Shown: positions 49,111-57,433 of the stretch, piece by piece | Position numbering within the stretch: the stretch's first letter is position 1 | How the letters are laid out: the number at the start of each line of letters is the position of its first letter | NCBI GenBank assembly: GCA_964591085.1 | Contig: CAZPXH010000002.1 | Coordinates: forward strand, 1 to 64,000 | DNA length: 64,000 nt | Direction: 5' to 3' | From: CAZPXH01 sp964591085 | GTDB taxonomy: Bacteria; Spirochaetota; Spirochaetia; DSM-27196; CAZPXH01 | Position numbers and translations under genes: made by a program | The notes under the pieces: generated by a model | The model's input: the letters and a program-made list of their open reading frames with translations, nothing else | What the model was told of the DNA's origin: nothing | Databases searched by the model: none

Positions 49111-50138
49111 ACAGCAGACGATTCAAGTCCTTTCGGAACATCGGCTCCGACCCTGAGAGCCGGGCATCTGCAACAATCCTGCTTACCATGCTTGGCGCAA
49201 TTGTCTTGCTGGTCATGGGAACCATCACCGCCTTTGTGATTTCTCTGGAGCGGCGTGAGCAGGTTACGGTACCGGACATCTCCCGGCTTGACTTCGTGGA
49301 GGCAGTAGTTGCCCTGCAGGAGCGCGAGCTCATTCCACGGGTGCAGCAGCGCTACTCCACCGATCCCGCTGAGCGAGGACTGGTCATCAATCAGAGTCCG
49401 GCTCCCGGGACGGTGGTGCGCGCAGGCCGAGAGATCAGTGTGGTTGTCAGCCGCGGCGCCGTTGTGGACCGGGTCGGGAACTACGTTGGGAGGCAGCTGG
49501 ACGAGGTCCGCCTTGATCTGCAGGGTATCTTTGCCTCTACAGACGAGCAGACCCTGCGGATCGGGGAAATCATCACGGTCTTTGCTGACGCGGATCCGGG
49601 AACCATCCTGGAGCAGGACCCGCCGGCCAACACCGAGCTGACGAGCCTCACAGCCCTGGACCTGGTAGTGAGCCGCGGTCCGGACGTGCAGCAGATTGAG
49701 CTGCCGGCGTTCGGCGGCATTGACTTCCGCGAAGCGCGTGACCTGATGGCTGAGGCGAACATTCCCTTTGTGTTTGCCGCCGTTCGTGGTGGGCCCGATG
49801 ATCGGCCCGGGGCAGTGGTTCGCCAGACCCCGCCGGCGGGAAGCCTGGTTGAGCCGGGAACTCCGGTGAGCCTCACTGTGGTGCGGCCTGATGACCTGCC
49901 ACCGGGTCAGGTGTTTGGAATCTTCCAGCGCACCCTGCCGGGTTATGCGGTGCCGGTTACCATCAGCGTTCAGCGGATCGGGCCTGACGGTGAGCGAGAG
50001 CTACTGTTCACCACCCAGCACCCGGGCGGGCCGATCGCGGTCCCCTACGTGGCCGAGATCGGCAGCACCATCGCACTTCTCACATTTGATACCGAGATTG
50101 CGCGGGAGCTTGTCCGCGCAAGCACAGCGGTGGACTGA
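49107..50138 (+). CDS. Membrane-anchored PASTA-domain protein without kinase
   Basis: The 343-residue protein has a short cytoplasmic N-terminus, one transmembrane helix (about 22-46) and three PASTA repeats (about 53-115, 120-190 and 195-260, with VTVPDISRLDFVEAV, INQSPAPGTVVRAGREISVVVSRG and QTPPAGSLVEPGTPVSLTV). A C-terminal domain of unknown type follows. PASTA domains bind peptidoglycan stem peptides and usually belong to Ser/Thr kinases or penicillin-binding proteins; neither catalytic domain is attached here. GTG 49107 overlaps the fmt stop (GTGA). Confidence 0.9.
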   Translation: MNSRRFKSFRNIGSDPESRASATILLTMLGAIVLLVMGTITAFVISLERREQVTVPDISRLDFVEAVVALQERELIPRVQQRYSTDPAERGLVINQSPAPGTVVRAGREISVVVSRGAVVDRVGNYVGRQLDEVRLDLQGIFASTDEQTLRIGEIITVFADADPGTILEQDPPANTELTSLTALDLVVSRGPDVQQIELPAFGGIDFREARDLMAEANIPFVFAAVRGGPDDRPGAVVRQTPPAGSLVEPGTPVSLTVVRPDDLPPGQVFGIFQRTLPGYAVPVTISVQRIGPDGERELLFTTQHPGGPIAVPYVAEIGSTIALLTFDTEIARELVRASTAVD

Positions 50139-50231
50139 AGCAGCCGGGACACGGCTAGCCGGGGCTGAAGCTGCGCGGCGGGACGCTCCGGGGACCCCGC
50201 GAGGGTTCTGCTGGCCGAAACGGGCCTGCGC
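50139..50231. other. Gap between convergent PASTA gene and topA
   Basis: These 93 bases contain GC-rich inverted-repeat fragments (for example GGCTAGCC near 50154) but no stem with a T-tract on either strand. I see no gene or recognisable terminator. Confidence 0.3.
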
Positions 50232-52766
50232 CTATTTTGCGCCGACTATCTGGAGGGCCTGCTTGAGGTCAAGCTTCTCCAGAGCATCAGGCTTCTGCCA
50301 CTCCTCGGGAATCCGGTGGTTGTTGCTTCCCACCTTCAGGTATGGGCCGTACTGCCCGTCGTAGAGACCAACCTTCTGCTTCGCCCCGGGGACGGTGCCC
50401 AGAGCGCGGATGAGCTTCGGCCCCCGACGGCGGCCTTTTTTCTCCTGCGCGAGCAGCTCAAGCGCGCGCTCCAGGCCGATGTCGTAGGCGCTTTCACTGG
50501 CAGGGATTGATCGAAAATCCCCGTCGTGCACCACAAAGGGACCGAAGCGTCCAAGGCCCGCGACCACGTCCTTCCCGCTTTCAGGATGCTGCCCGAGGGT
50601 GCGGGGAACAGAGAGCAGCCGCGTTGCGTCTGCAATCGTGAGTTCCCGGGGATTCATCTCCCGCGGAACGCTTGCCCGCTTTGGCTTGGGGTTCTCCTCG
50701 GTCGCCTCGCCCAGTTGCACATAAGGACCATAGCGCCCGCTGAGGACGTAGATCTTCTCCCCGCTTTCGGGATGCACCCCCAAGGGCTCCGGCCCCCGCT
50801 TCTGTACCTCAATCAGATCCTCAATCTGGGCCGGATCAAGGTCACCGGGTGCAACGTCTTCCGGAACGGTTACGTGGATCTTTTCGCCCTCGGACTCTGC
50901 AACAACGTAGGCACCGTAGCGGCCGATCCGTAGCTGCCGGGATCCGTCCAGCGCCGGGATATCAATCACCCGACACTCCTCCGGATCAATACCGGACTCG
51001 CGTTCCTCAATCTGCTTCTTCAGACCGCTGCCGCTGAGGTAGAAGGACCGGAGGTACTCGCTCCTCCCAAGGTCACCGGAGGCGATTTCATCCAGGTGCT
51101 GCTCCATTTCTCGCGTGAATCGATAGTCCACGAGGTCATTGAAGTGGCGTTCCAGGAACTGAGTCACACCAAAACCGGTGTAGGTTGGGACCATCGCGGA
51201 TCCCTGTTTGCGGACGTAGCCCCGCTCAAAAAGGGTGGAGATGATGCTTGCGTACGTGGACGGCCGACCGATGCCTTCTTTCTCCAGTCGCTGCACCAGG
51301 CTCGCCTCCGTGTAGCGCGCTGGGGGTCTGGTCTCATGCTTGTCTGCCAGCAGTTGGCGAAGCTCCAGCTCCACGCCCTCACTCATGTCCGGGAGGATGG
51401 TCTCTTCCTCTCCGTTGCTCTTGTCGTCCCGACTCTCTACGTACAGCTTGAGGAAGCCCGGATCAACAATGGTGGTTCCGGTGGCAAGGAAAACGCAGTC
51501 TCCGGCATTGATTCGCACCGAGCGCGAGCTCTTGGTGGCGTCCTTCATCTGGGTTGCAAGGGTGCGCTTCCAGATCATCTCGTACAGCCGGAGTTCTCTG
51601 CCACTGAGTCCGGCGTCCTTAGGGTGGCGGAATGTTCCCCCCGCAGGGCGAATTGCTTCATGCGCTTCCTGGGCGTTTGCTGAGCGCGCTGAGTACTGGC
51701 GCGGCTTGGGCGACAGCAGGTCCTTGCCAAATGAGCTCTCCACTGCCCGCCGGGAAGCGCCGATCGCCTCTCCGGAGAGGGTTGGAGAGTCGGTGCGCAT
51801 GTAGGTGATCAGTCCGTTCTCATACAGCCGCTGCGCGGTTCGCATGGTGTCCCGGCTCCCCATGCCCAGCTTTCGGTTTGCCTCCTGCTGAAGAGTGGAG
51901 GTAATGAACGGGGGCGCCGGGCGCGATGTGGACTGCCGCTCCGTGATGCTCTCCACCCGGAACTGCTGGTCCCGCAGAGTAGTTGCAAGCTTCCCTGCAT
52001 CTGCCTCAGTAAGGATCAGCGCATCAGTATCTGCAAACAGGTGGCCGGTTTCCGGGTCAAAGTCCTTCCCGTTTGCAAGCCGCCGACCCTCCCGTTCAAT
52101 CAGGCGCGCAGTGAAGGGCTGGGAATCAGCCGCCAGGTCCGCCTTGAGGTCAAAGTAGACCGCACGCCGAAACCTCATCCGCTCACGTTCGCGCTCCACG
52201 GTCATTCGCAGCCCGGCGCTCTGTACGCGTCCGGCGGAAAGGCCGTAGGCAATCTTCTTCCAGATCAGCGGAGAGACGCTGTATCCAACCAGCCGGTCCA
52301 GGATCCTCCGTGTTTCCTGGGCCTGCACCAGGTTCTGGTTGATGTCACGGGGATGCTCAACCGCCTCTTCAATTGCCTTGCGGGTGATTTCGTGGAAGAC
52401 CATCCGCTTCACCGGCACCTTTGGCTTGAGCGTCTGGATCAGATGCCAGGAGATGCTTTCGCCCTCGCGGTCTTCGTCAGTTGCCAGGTAGAGCGCATCA
52501 GCGTCCTTCAACTGGTCCCTCAGCTGTCGGATCACCTTCGACTTTCCCTTGGGTGTCACGTACAGTGGGGCAAAGTCATCTTCAACGTTGATGCCGAGGC
52601 GAGCCCAGGGCTCCTTCTTCACTCGTGCCGGGATCTCGCTCGCGCTCTGCGGAAGATCCCGAACATGGCCCACACTGGCCTCCACCCGAAAGTTTTTCGG
52701 CAGGAAGCGCTTGATGGTGCGAGCTTTGGTAGGTGACTCAACTATGACGAGGACGGTTTCTTCCAT
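50232..52766 (-). CDS. topA: DNA topoisomerase I
   Basis: TopA relaxes negative supercoils. The 844-residue protein has the Toprim domain (VIVESPTKART, and ATDEDREGE at 95-103), the active-site Tyr322 in ITYMRTDSPTLS, and RPAGGTFRHP. The C-terminal repeats (RYGPYVQLGE, RYGAYVVAESEG, RFGPFVVHDG, QYGPYLKVG) are the Cys-free type of Topo C-terminal module; no zinc-finger cysteines are present. It is transcribed alone, divergent from the dehydrogenase gene. Confidence 0.97.
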   Translation of the reverse strand: MEETVLVIVESPTKARTIKRFLPKNFRVEASVGHVRDLPQSASEIPARVKKEPWARLGINVEDDFAPLYVTPKGKSKVIRQLRDQLKDADALYLATDEDREGESISWHLIQTLKPKVPVKRMVFHEITRKAIEEAVEHPRDINQNLVQAQETRRILDRLVGYSVSPLIWKKIAYGLSAGRVQSAGLRMTVERERERMRFRRAVYFDLKADLAADSQPFTARLIEREGRRLANGKDFDPETGHLFADTDALILTEADAGKLATTLRDQQFRVESITERQSTSRPAPPFITSTLQQEANRKLGMGSRDTMRTAQRLYENGLITYMRTDSPTLSGEAIGASRRAVESSFGKDLLSPKPRQYSARSANAQEAHEAIRPAGGTFRHPKDAGLSGRELRLYEMIWKRTLATQMKDATKSSRSVRINAGDCVFLATGTTIVDPGFLKLYVESRDDKSNGEEETILPDMSEGVELELRQLLADKHETRPPARYTEASLVQRLEKEGIGRPSTYASIISTLFERGYVRKQGSAMVPTYTGFGVTQFLERHFNDLVDYRFTREMEQHLDEIASGDLGRSEYLRSFYLSGSGLKKQIEERESGIDPEECRVIDIPALDGSRQLRIGRYGAYVVAESEGEKIHVTVPEDVAPGDLDPAQIEDLIEVQKRGPEPLGVHPESGEKIYVLSGRYGPYVQLGEATEENPKPKRASVPREMNPRELTIADATRLLSVPRTLGQHPESGKDVVAGLGRFGPFVVHDGDFRSIPASESAYDIGLERALELLAQEKKGRRRGPKLIRALGTVPGAKQKVGLYDGQYGPYLKVGSNNHRIPEEWQKPDALEKLDLKQALQIVGAK

Positions 52767-52864
52767 AGGTCTGCACGTCGCCGGGCGACTTGCGGGAGAG
52801 AATTTGTGGGAAGCGCGGCATCTGTCAAGCGCGGGGCCCGCAGGAACGGAGAAAGGGAGAGAAA

Positions 52865-53779
52865 ATGGCAGACAGAATCAAGAGCATCGGGTTCATTGGA
52901 ACCGGAATCATGGGTGCCCACATGGCGCGCCGCCTGATGGAGGCGGGCCACACGCTGAGCGTCTACACACGCACCCGCGAGCGCGCCGAGCCACTTCTGG
53001 CAGCCGGTGCGCGGTGGGCTGATACCCCCGCTGAGTGCGCCGCCGAGGCCGGCCTTGTGATGAGCATTGTCGGCTATCCGGATGATGTGGAGGCGGTGTA
53101 CTTCGGGGAGGCAGGCATCCTGTCCGCGCTGAAATCACGCGCAATCTGTGTGGACATGACCACCTCCAGCCCGGACCTTGCCGTGCGCATTGCTGCTGCC
53201 GCTGCCGAGCGTGGTTGCGAGGCGATGGATGCGCCGGTCAGTGGTGGCGATATCGGGGCGCGGGACGGAAAGCTCGCCATCATGGCCGGTGGCAGCGAGT
53301 CCGCGTTCGCAGCGGTGGAGGAGGTGTTCCGGGTGCTCGGTCCCGCGCCCCGGCGGATCGGCCCCGCCGGTTCGGGCCAGCATGCCAAGATGGCTAACCA
53401 GACGGCCATAGCGGGTGCCATGCTGGGAACGGTAGAAGCCATGTTGTACGCTCGGCGGGCGGGGCTGGACACCGACACCGTGCTGTCCGTTCTCACCGGC
53501 GGGGCGGCGTCCAGCTGGGTCATGGCCAATCTCGGAAGCCGTATGCTGGCCGGGGATCTGGAGCCTGGCTTCCTCCTGCATCACTTCCTCAAGGACCTGC
53601 GAATTGCTCTTGGTGAGGCGCGGAGGATGGGCCTTGCGCTCCCCGGACTTGCGCTTGCCGAACAGTTCTACGCAGCCGCCCAGGCTCAGGGGCTGGGTAT
53701 GAAGGGCCATCAGGCCCTGTACCGCGTACTTGATTCCCTTTCGCCGATTGGACCCGAGTCTGGTACAGTTGCGACATGA
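52865..53779 (+). CDS. NAD(P)-dependent beta-hydroxyacid dehydrogenase
   Basis: The 304-residue protein is a 3-hydroxyisobutyrate dehydrogenase-family enzyme. It has the dinucleotide motif GFIGTGIMGAHMARRL at the N-terminus, the substrate segment DAPVSGGDIGAR, and GSGQHAKMANQ with the catalytic Lys. Possible substrates include tartronate semialdehyde, 3-hydroxyisobutyrate, succinic semialdehyde or glyoxylate; the sequence does not decide. ATG 52865 follows a GGGAGA site. Its TGA overlaps the GNAT gene (ATGA). Confidence 0.9.
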   Translation: MADRIKSIGFIGTGIMGAHMARRLMEAGHTLSVYTRTRERAEPLLAAGARWADTPAECAAEAGLVMSIVGYPDDVEAVYFGEAGILSALKSRAICVDMTTSSPDLAVRIAAAAAERGCEAMDAPVSGGDIGARDGKLAIMAGGSESAFAAVEEVFRVLGPAPRRIGPAGSGQHAKMANQTAIAGAMLGTVEAMLYARRAGLDTDTVLSVLTGGAASSWVMANLGSRMLAGDLEPGFLLHHFLKDLRIALGEARRMGLALPGLALAEQFYAAAQAQGLGMKGHQALYRVLDSLSPIGPESGTVAT

Positions 53780-54258
53780 GCGTTGAGCTTCGCGAGCTGA
53801 CATACGAGAACTTCCACACGGCGGTCGAACTCAAGGTCCGCGCAGACCAGCAGCAGTTTATTGAGTCCAACGCCTACTACATCGCCCAGTCCAAGGTGGA
53901 CCAGGAGGTGACTCCCCTGACGGTCTACGCGGACGGGGAGATGGTGGGCTTTCTGGTCCACGGCATAGATGAGGATGACGGACGGGTCTGGTTGATGCGG
54001 CTGATGATTGACCAGCGCTTCCAGGGCCGTGGCTACGCGCGTGCTGCAGTGGTTGCTCTGGTGCAACGAATTCAGCAGACCTACCCCGTGGATGGCATCT
54101 ACCTGCGCTTCCCTTCAGGCAATGAGCGGGCTTACCGGCTGTACACCGGGCTCGGGTGGACCCCCACCGGGGACCAGGAAGAAGGCCAGGACATCTACGT
54201 GCTCCACGTGGGATCGGGCGTGTGGCAGCCGCCGGAGATGTCCGCCGACCAGGGCTAG
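53776..54258 (+). CDS. GNAT-family N-acetyltransferase
   Basis: The 160-residue protein has the GNAT acetyl-CoA motif A, LMIDQRFQGRGYARAAV (about 76-92), and the C-terminal YRLYTGLGWTPTGD. The style (SVELRELTYENFHTAVELKV) is that of spermidine/spermine acetyltransferase (BltD/PaiA-like) homologues, so a polyamine or small amine substrate is possible. It is coupled to the dehydrogenase by ATGA, but a TACAGT hexamer also lies six bases before the ATG. Its TAG stop overlaps that of the convergent gene (CTAG). Confidence 0.88.
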   Translation: MSVELRELTYENFHTAVELKVRADQQQFIESNAYYIAQSKVDQEVTPLTVYADGEMVGFLVHGIDEDDGRVWLMRLMIDQRFQGRGYARAAVVALVQRIQQTYPVDGIYLRFPSGNERAYRLYTGLGWTPTGDQEEGQDIYVLHVGSGVWQPPEMSADQG

Positions 54259-54857
54259 GCCGGCCACTGGCCCTCCGCAAGACGGAGAGCATCCGCGGCA
54301 ACATCGGAGATCCACTCTTCACGCTGCCGTCGGCTGCTGCCCCGCACCGGACCGAGCGAGCGGACAATCACCGGATTGACCCCGCAGAAGCTCAGGATGC
54401 GGCGGTTCCACAAGCCGTCCAGGAAGTCCTGGTCTTCCGGACCGCCGTCTCCGGGCACGATTACCAGGGCATGCTTGCCGTCAAGCAGCCCGAAGCGCTT
54501 CATGGTCTGCGGTGAGAGCCCCTCGTACTCGTAGGCAAAGCCGGGCCGGAGTACCCGGTCCAGCCAGCCCTTGAGAATTGCCGGGGGTCCGCCCCACCAG
54601 TTTGGGTGCACTATCACCAGGAGGTCGGCGGTGGACAGCAGACGACTATGTTCCTGCACCGCAGGATCCAGGCTGATATGCCGGCGCAGTTCCTCGCCGG
54701 AGAGCGTGGGGTCAATCGGATAGCGGTAGAGATCCACGTCGTGGACCTCGTTTCCGGCGGCCCGCAGGGTCTCGCTGACTCGCTGTGCTATGGCGCCAAC
54801 CAGGCTCACCGGTTCCGGATGTGCCCAGAGGACAAGGCAAACGGCTTGTTCAGGCAT
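54255..54857 (-). CDS. Flavodoxin-fold NAD(P)H-quinone oxidoreductase
   Basis: The 200-residue protein belongs to the KefF/MdaB/NQO1 flavodoxin-2 family. It shows LWAHPEPVS at the N-terminus (FMN phosphate loop region), the FMN-binding HPNWWGGPPAILKGWLDRV (about 85-103) and GFAYEYEG. Such enzymes reduce quinones by two electrons and protect against redox stress. ATG 54857 lies 12 bases after a -10 candidate. It is divergent from the suf operon. Confidence 0.9.
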   Translation of the reverse strand: MPEQAVCLVLWAHPEPVSLVGAIAQRVSETLRAAGNEVHDVDLYRYPIDPTLSGEELRRHISLDPAVQEHSRLLSTADLLVIVHPNWWGGPPAILKGWLDRVLRPGFAYEYEGLSPQTMKRFGLLDGKHALVIVPGDGGPEDQDFLDGLWNRRILSFCGVNPVIVRSLGPVRGSSRRQREEWISDVAADALRLAEGQWPA

Positions 54858-54869
54858 GATATGGAAACT

Positions 54870-54912
54870 AGATTAACACAGACACGACAGGCCAGTAATT
54901 TCTTAGTACACT
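54870..54912. promoter_or_regulatory. Divergent promoters between quinone reductase and suf operon
   Basis: On the plus strand ACGACA (54884-54889), 17 bp and TACACT (54907-54912) precede a 17-base leader with a seven-G ribosome site. On the minus strand TTACTG (complement of 54893-54898), 17 bp and TAATCT (complement of 54870-54875) lead to the reductase. The two overlap. The region is markedly AT-rich. A CCAGT/ACTGG inverted repeat (54892-54914) lies across both and could bind an iron-sulfur or redox regulator. Confidence 0.45.
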
Positions 54913-54935
54913 GGTAATGTATAGGGGGGGTAAAC

Positions 54936-55241
54936 GTGGCCGTTTCCAAAGGTGAAGTACTGGACGCCCTGCGGTACGTGATTGATCCGGAGATCGGAAT
55001 CAACATCGTGGACGTCGGGCTGGTGTATCGCATTGAGCCCAAAGAAGATGTGCTTGAAGTTGATTACACGCTCACTTCCCCCGGCTGCCCCCTGGCGGAA
55101 ACCATAGAGGCGGATATCCGCCGCAACATCAAGGAGCACCTGGCCCTTGAGGCGGTTGTCACCAACCTCGTTTGGACCCCGCCCTGGAACGTGGACTTCA
55201 TGAGTGAAGAGGCCCGGATAGAGCTGGGCTATCCCATATAA
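54936..55241 (+). CDS. sufT: SufT/MIP18-family iron-sulfur assembly factor
   Basis: The 101-residue DUF59 protein has the opening VLDALRYVIDPEIGINIVDVGLVY and the conserved Cys in SPGCPLAETIEADI, which in homologues acts in cluster transfer to target proteins. The C-terminal VVTNLVWTPPW is also typical. GTG 54936 follows an unusual run of seven G. It opens the suf operon, 25 bases before sufC. Confidence 0.92.
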   Translation: MAVSKGEVLDALRYVIDPEIGINIVDVGLVYRIEPKEDVLEVDYTLTSPGCPLAETIEADIRRNIKEHLALEAVVTNLVWTPPWNVDFMSEEARIELGYPI

Positions 55242-55266
55242 GCATTTCTCGCAGAGGAGCGTTCAT

Positions 55267-56025
55267 TTGCGCGTTGAAATCCGCGATCTGCAGGCCAGCA
55301 TCGCCGACAAGCCCATTCTGAAGGGCATCAACCTGACCATGGAATCTGGACAGATTCATGCTCTCATGGGTCCCAACGGCTCGGGCAAGAGCACGCTGTC
55401 CAACGTCATCTTCGGCCATCCGGACTACAACGTCACCGGTGGTGAGATCATTGTAGATGGTCAGAACATTCTGGAGCTCGAGGTGTCCGATCGCGCACGC
55501 CTGGGCCTGTTCATGGCGTTTCAGTACCCGGTTGAGATTCCGGGTGTCACGGTCGGGCGCTTCCTCAAGCGCGCGCTTGAGATAGTCCACGAAGGTGACG
55601 ACAGCTGGACCGCGACGCGCTACATCAAGGAACTGCGCGCGTCCGTGGACTTCATGGAAATTGATCAGCAGTTCATCAACCGCTATCTCAACTCAGGATT
55701 CTCCGGAGGTGAGAAGAAGCGGATGGAAATCCTGCAGATGCTCATGCTGCGACCCGGTTTCGCCATCCTGGACGAGACGGACAGCGGGCTGGACATTGAT
55801 GCGCTGCAGATAGTGGCGAAGGGCGTGAACCATCTCCGCGGCGAGAACTTCGGCGCAATGATCATCACCCACTACCAGCGGATCCTTGATCACATCCGCC
55901 CGGACTTCGTCCATATTCTCTATCAGGGCCGGATTGTCACTTCCGGCGGCAAGGAACTTGTGGAGACCCTGGAGGCCAAGGGCTACAACTGGGTCAAGGA
56001 ACAGTACGGCATCAAGGAGGACTGA
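55267..56025 (+). CDS. sufC: Fe-S cluster assembly ATPase SufC
   Basis: SufC is the ABC-type ATPase of the SufBCD scaffold. The 252-residue protein has Walker A GPNGSGKS (35-42), the signature FSGGEKKRMEI (about 144-154), Walker B FAILDETDSGLD and the switch His in MIITHYQR. TTG 55267 follows AGAGGAG. One base separates its stop from the sufB start, with the ribosome site inside sufC. Confidence 0.97.
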   Translation: MRVEIRDLQASIADKPILKGINLTMESGQIHALMGPNGSGKSTLSNVIFGHPDYNVTGGEIIVDGQNILELEVSDRARLGLFMAFQYPVEIPGVTVGRFLKRALEIVHEGDDSWTATRYIKELRASVDFMEIDQQFINRYLNSGFSGGEKKRMEILQMLMLRPGFAILDETDSGLDIDALQIVAKGVNHLRGENFGAMIITHYQRILDHIRPDFVHILYQGRIVTSGGKELVETLEAKGYNWVKEQYGIKED

Positions 56026-56026
56026 A

Positions 56027-57433
56027 ATGGCAGACCAGACAACACAGAACGTGGACATTGGATCCTACAAGCACGGCTACTCTTTCCCGGATAAGTCCGT
56101 CTTCAAGACCCGCAAGGGCCTGGATTCGGATGTTGTCCGCGCGATCTCAGAGAACAAGGGTGAGCCGGAGTGGATGCTGGAGTTCCGGCTCCGTTCCCTG
56201 GAGGCATTCCGCCGCAAGCAGATGCCCAACTGGGGTGCTGACCTGTCCGACATCGACTTTGACGAGATCTACTACTACGCAAAGCCGACCGAGGCGCAGG
56301 CGCGAACCTGGGAGGATCTGCCGCCGGAGATCAAGGAAACCTACGACCGCATCGGGGTTCCGGAAGCGGAGCAGCGCTTCCTTGCCGGTGTCGGTGCCCA
56401 GTACGACAGCGAGATTGTCTATCACAGCCTTCAGGAACAGCTTTCCAACCAGGGCGTGCTCTTTCTGTCTCCGGAGCAGGCCGTGGAAGAGCATCCTGAC
56501 CTGGTGCAGAAGTACTTCGGCACGGTCATCCCCTACAACGATAACAAGTTTGCTGCGCTGAACTCCGCGGTATGGAGCGGTGGCAGTTTTGTGTACGTGC
56601 CCAAGGGAGTGCACGTTGATGTGCCCCTACAGGCTTACTTCCGGATCAACTCGGAAAACTTCGGCCAGTTTGAGCGCACGCTGATCATTGCGGACGAAGG
56701 GAGTTTTGTGCACTACGTGGAAGGCTGCACCGCGCCGATCTACACAACTGACAGCCTTCACAGTGCAGTGGTTGAGATTATCGCTCTCCCGGGTGCCCGT
56801 GTTCGCTACAGCACCATCCAGAACTGGTCAAGCGACGTCTATAACCTGGTGACCAAGCGTGCCGTTGCCTACGAGAACTCCACCGTGGAGTGGGTGGACG
56901 GGAACCTCGGTTCCAAGCGGACGATGAAGTACCCCTCGGTGTACCTCATGGGAGAGGGGGCCCACGGTGAGGTTCTGTCCATTGCCTTTGCCGGCGAGCG
57001 ACAGGAGCAGGACACAGGCGGCAAGATTGTTCACGCGGCAAGCAATACCAGCTCCGTCATTACATCCAAGTCCATCAGCAAGGACGGCGGAATCGCGAGT
57101 TACCGCGGGCTGATCCGGGTGGACGAGGGGCTGCAGAACGTACGCTCCAACGTGGTCTGCGATGCGCTGCTGATTGATGAGCACTCCGTGAGCAACACCT
57201 ATCCCTACATGGAGATCAACGCTGACGATGTTTCCATTGAGCATGAGGCTCGGGTCAGCAAGATCAGCGAGGAACAGCTCTTCTACCTGATGAGCCGGGG
57301 CCTGGATGAGTCCGAGGCATCACTGATGATTGTCAACGGTTTCCTGGATCCCCTGGTGAAGCAGCTGCCGATGGAGTACGCGGTTGAGTTGAATCGGCTG
57401 ATTGAACTTGAGATGGAGGGCAGCGTTGGCTGA
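56027..57433 (+). CDS. sufB: Fe-S cluster assembly scaffold SufB
   Basis: SufB is the main scaffold on which clusters form. The 468-residue protein matches the family along its length, with the KTRKGLDSDVVRAIS opening, YVPKGVHVDVPLQAYFR, VHYVEGCTAP (conserved Cys region) and the C-terminal EHEARVSKISEEQLFYLMSRGLDESEA. ATG 56027 follows AAGGAGG. It overlaps sufD by eight bases. Confidence 0.97.
   Translation: MADQTTQNVDIGSYKHGYSFPDKSVFKTRKGLDSDVVRAISENKGEPEWMLEFRLRSLEAFRRKQMPNWGADLSDIDFDEIYYYAKPTEAQARTWEDLPPEIKETYDRIGVPEAEQRFLAGVGAQYDSEIVYHSLQEQLSNQGVLFLSPEQAVEEHPDLVQKYFGTVIPYNDNKFAALNSAVWSGGSFVYVPKGVHVDVPLQAYFRINSENFGQFERTLIIADEGSFVHYVEGCTAPIYTTDSLHSAVVEIIALPGARVRYSTIQNWSSDVYNLVTKRAVAYENSTVEWVDGNLGSKRTMKYPSVYLMGEGAHGEVLSIAFAGERQEQDTGGKIVHAASNTSSVITSKSISKDGGIASYRGLIRVDEGLQNVRSNVVCDALLIDEHSVSNTYPYMEINADDVSIEHEARVSKISEEQLFYLMSRGLDESEASLMIVNGFLDPLVKQLPMEYAVELNRLIELEMEGSVG

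Noticed and set aside
54924..54930. Seven-G run before sufT as a phase-variable tract
   Set aside because: Seven G is short for slippage and it coincides with the ribosome site, so a Shine-Dalgarno role explains it.
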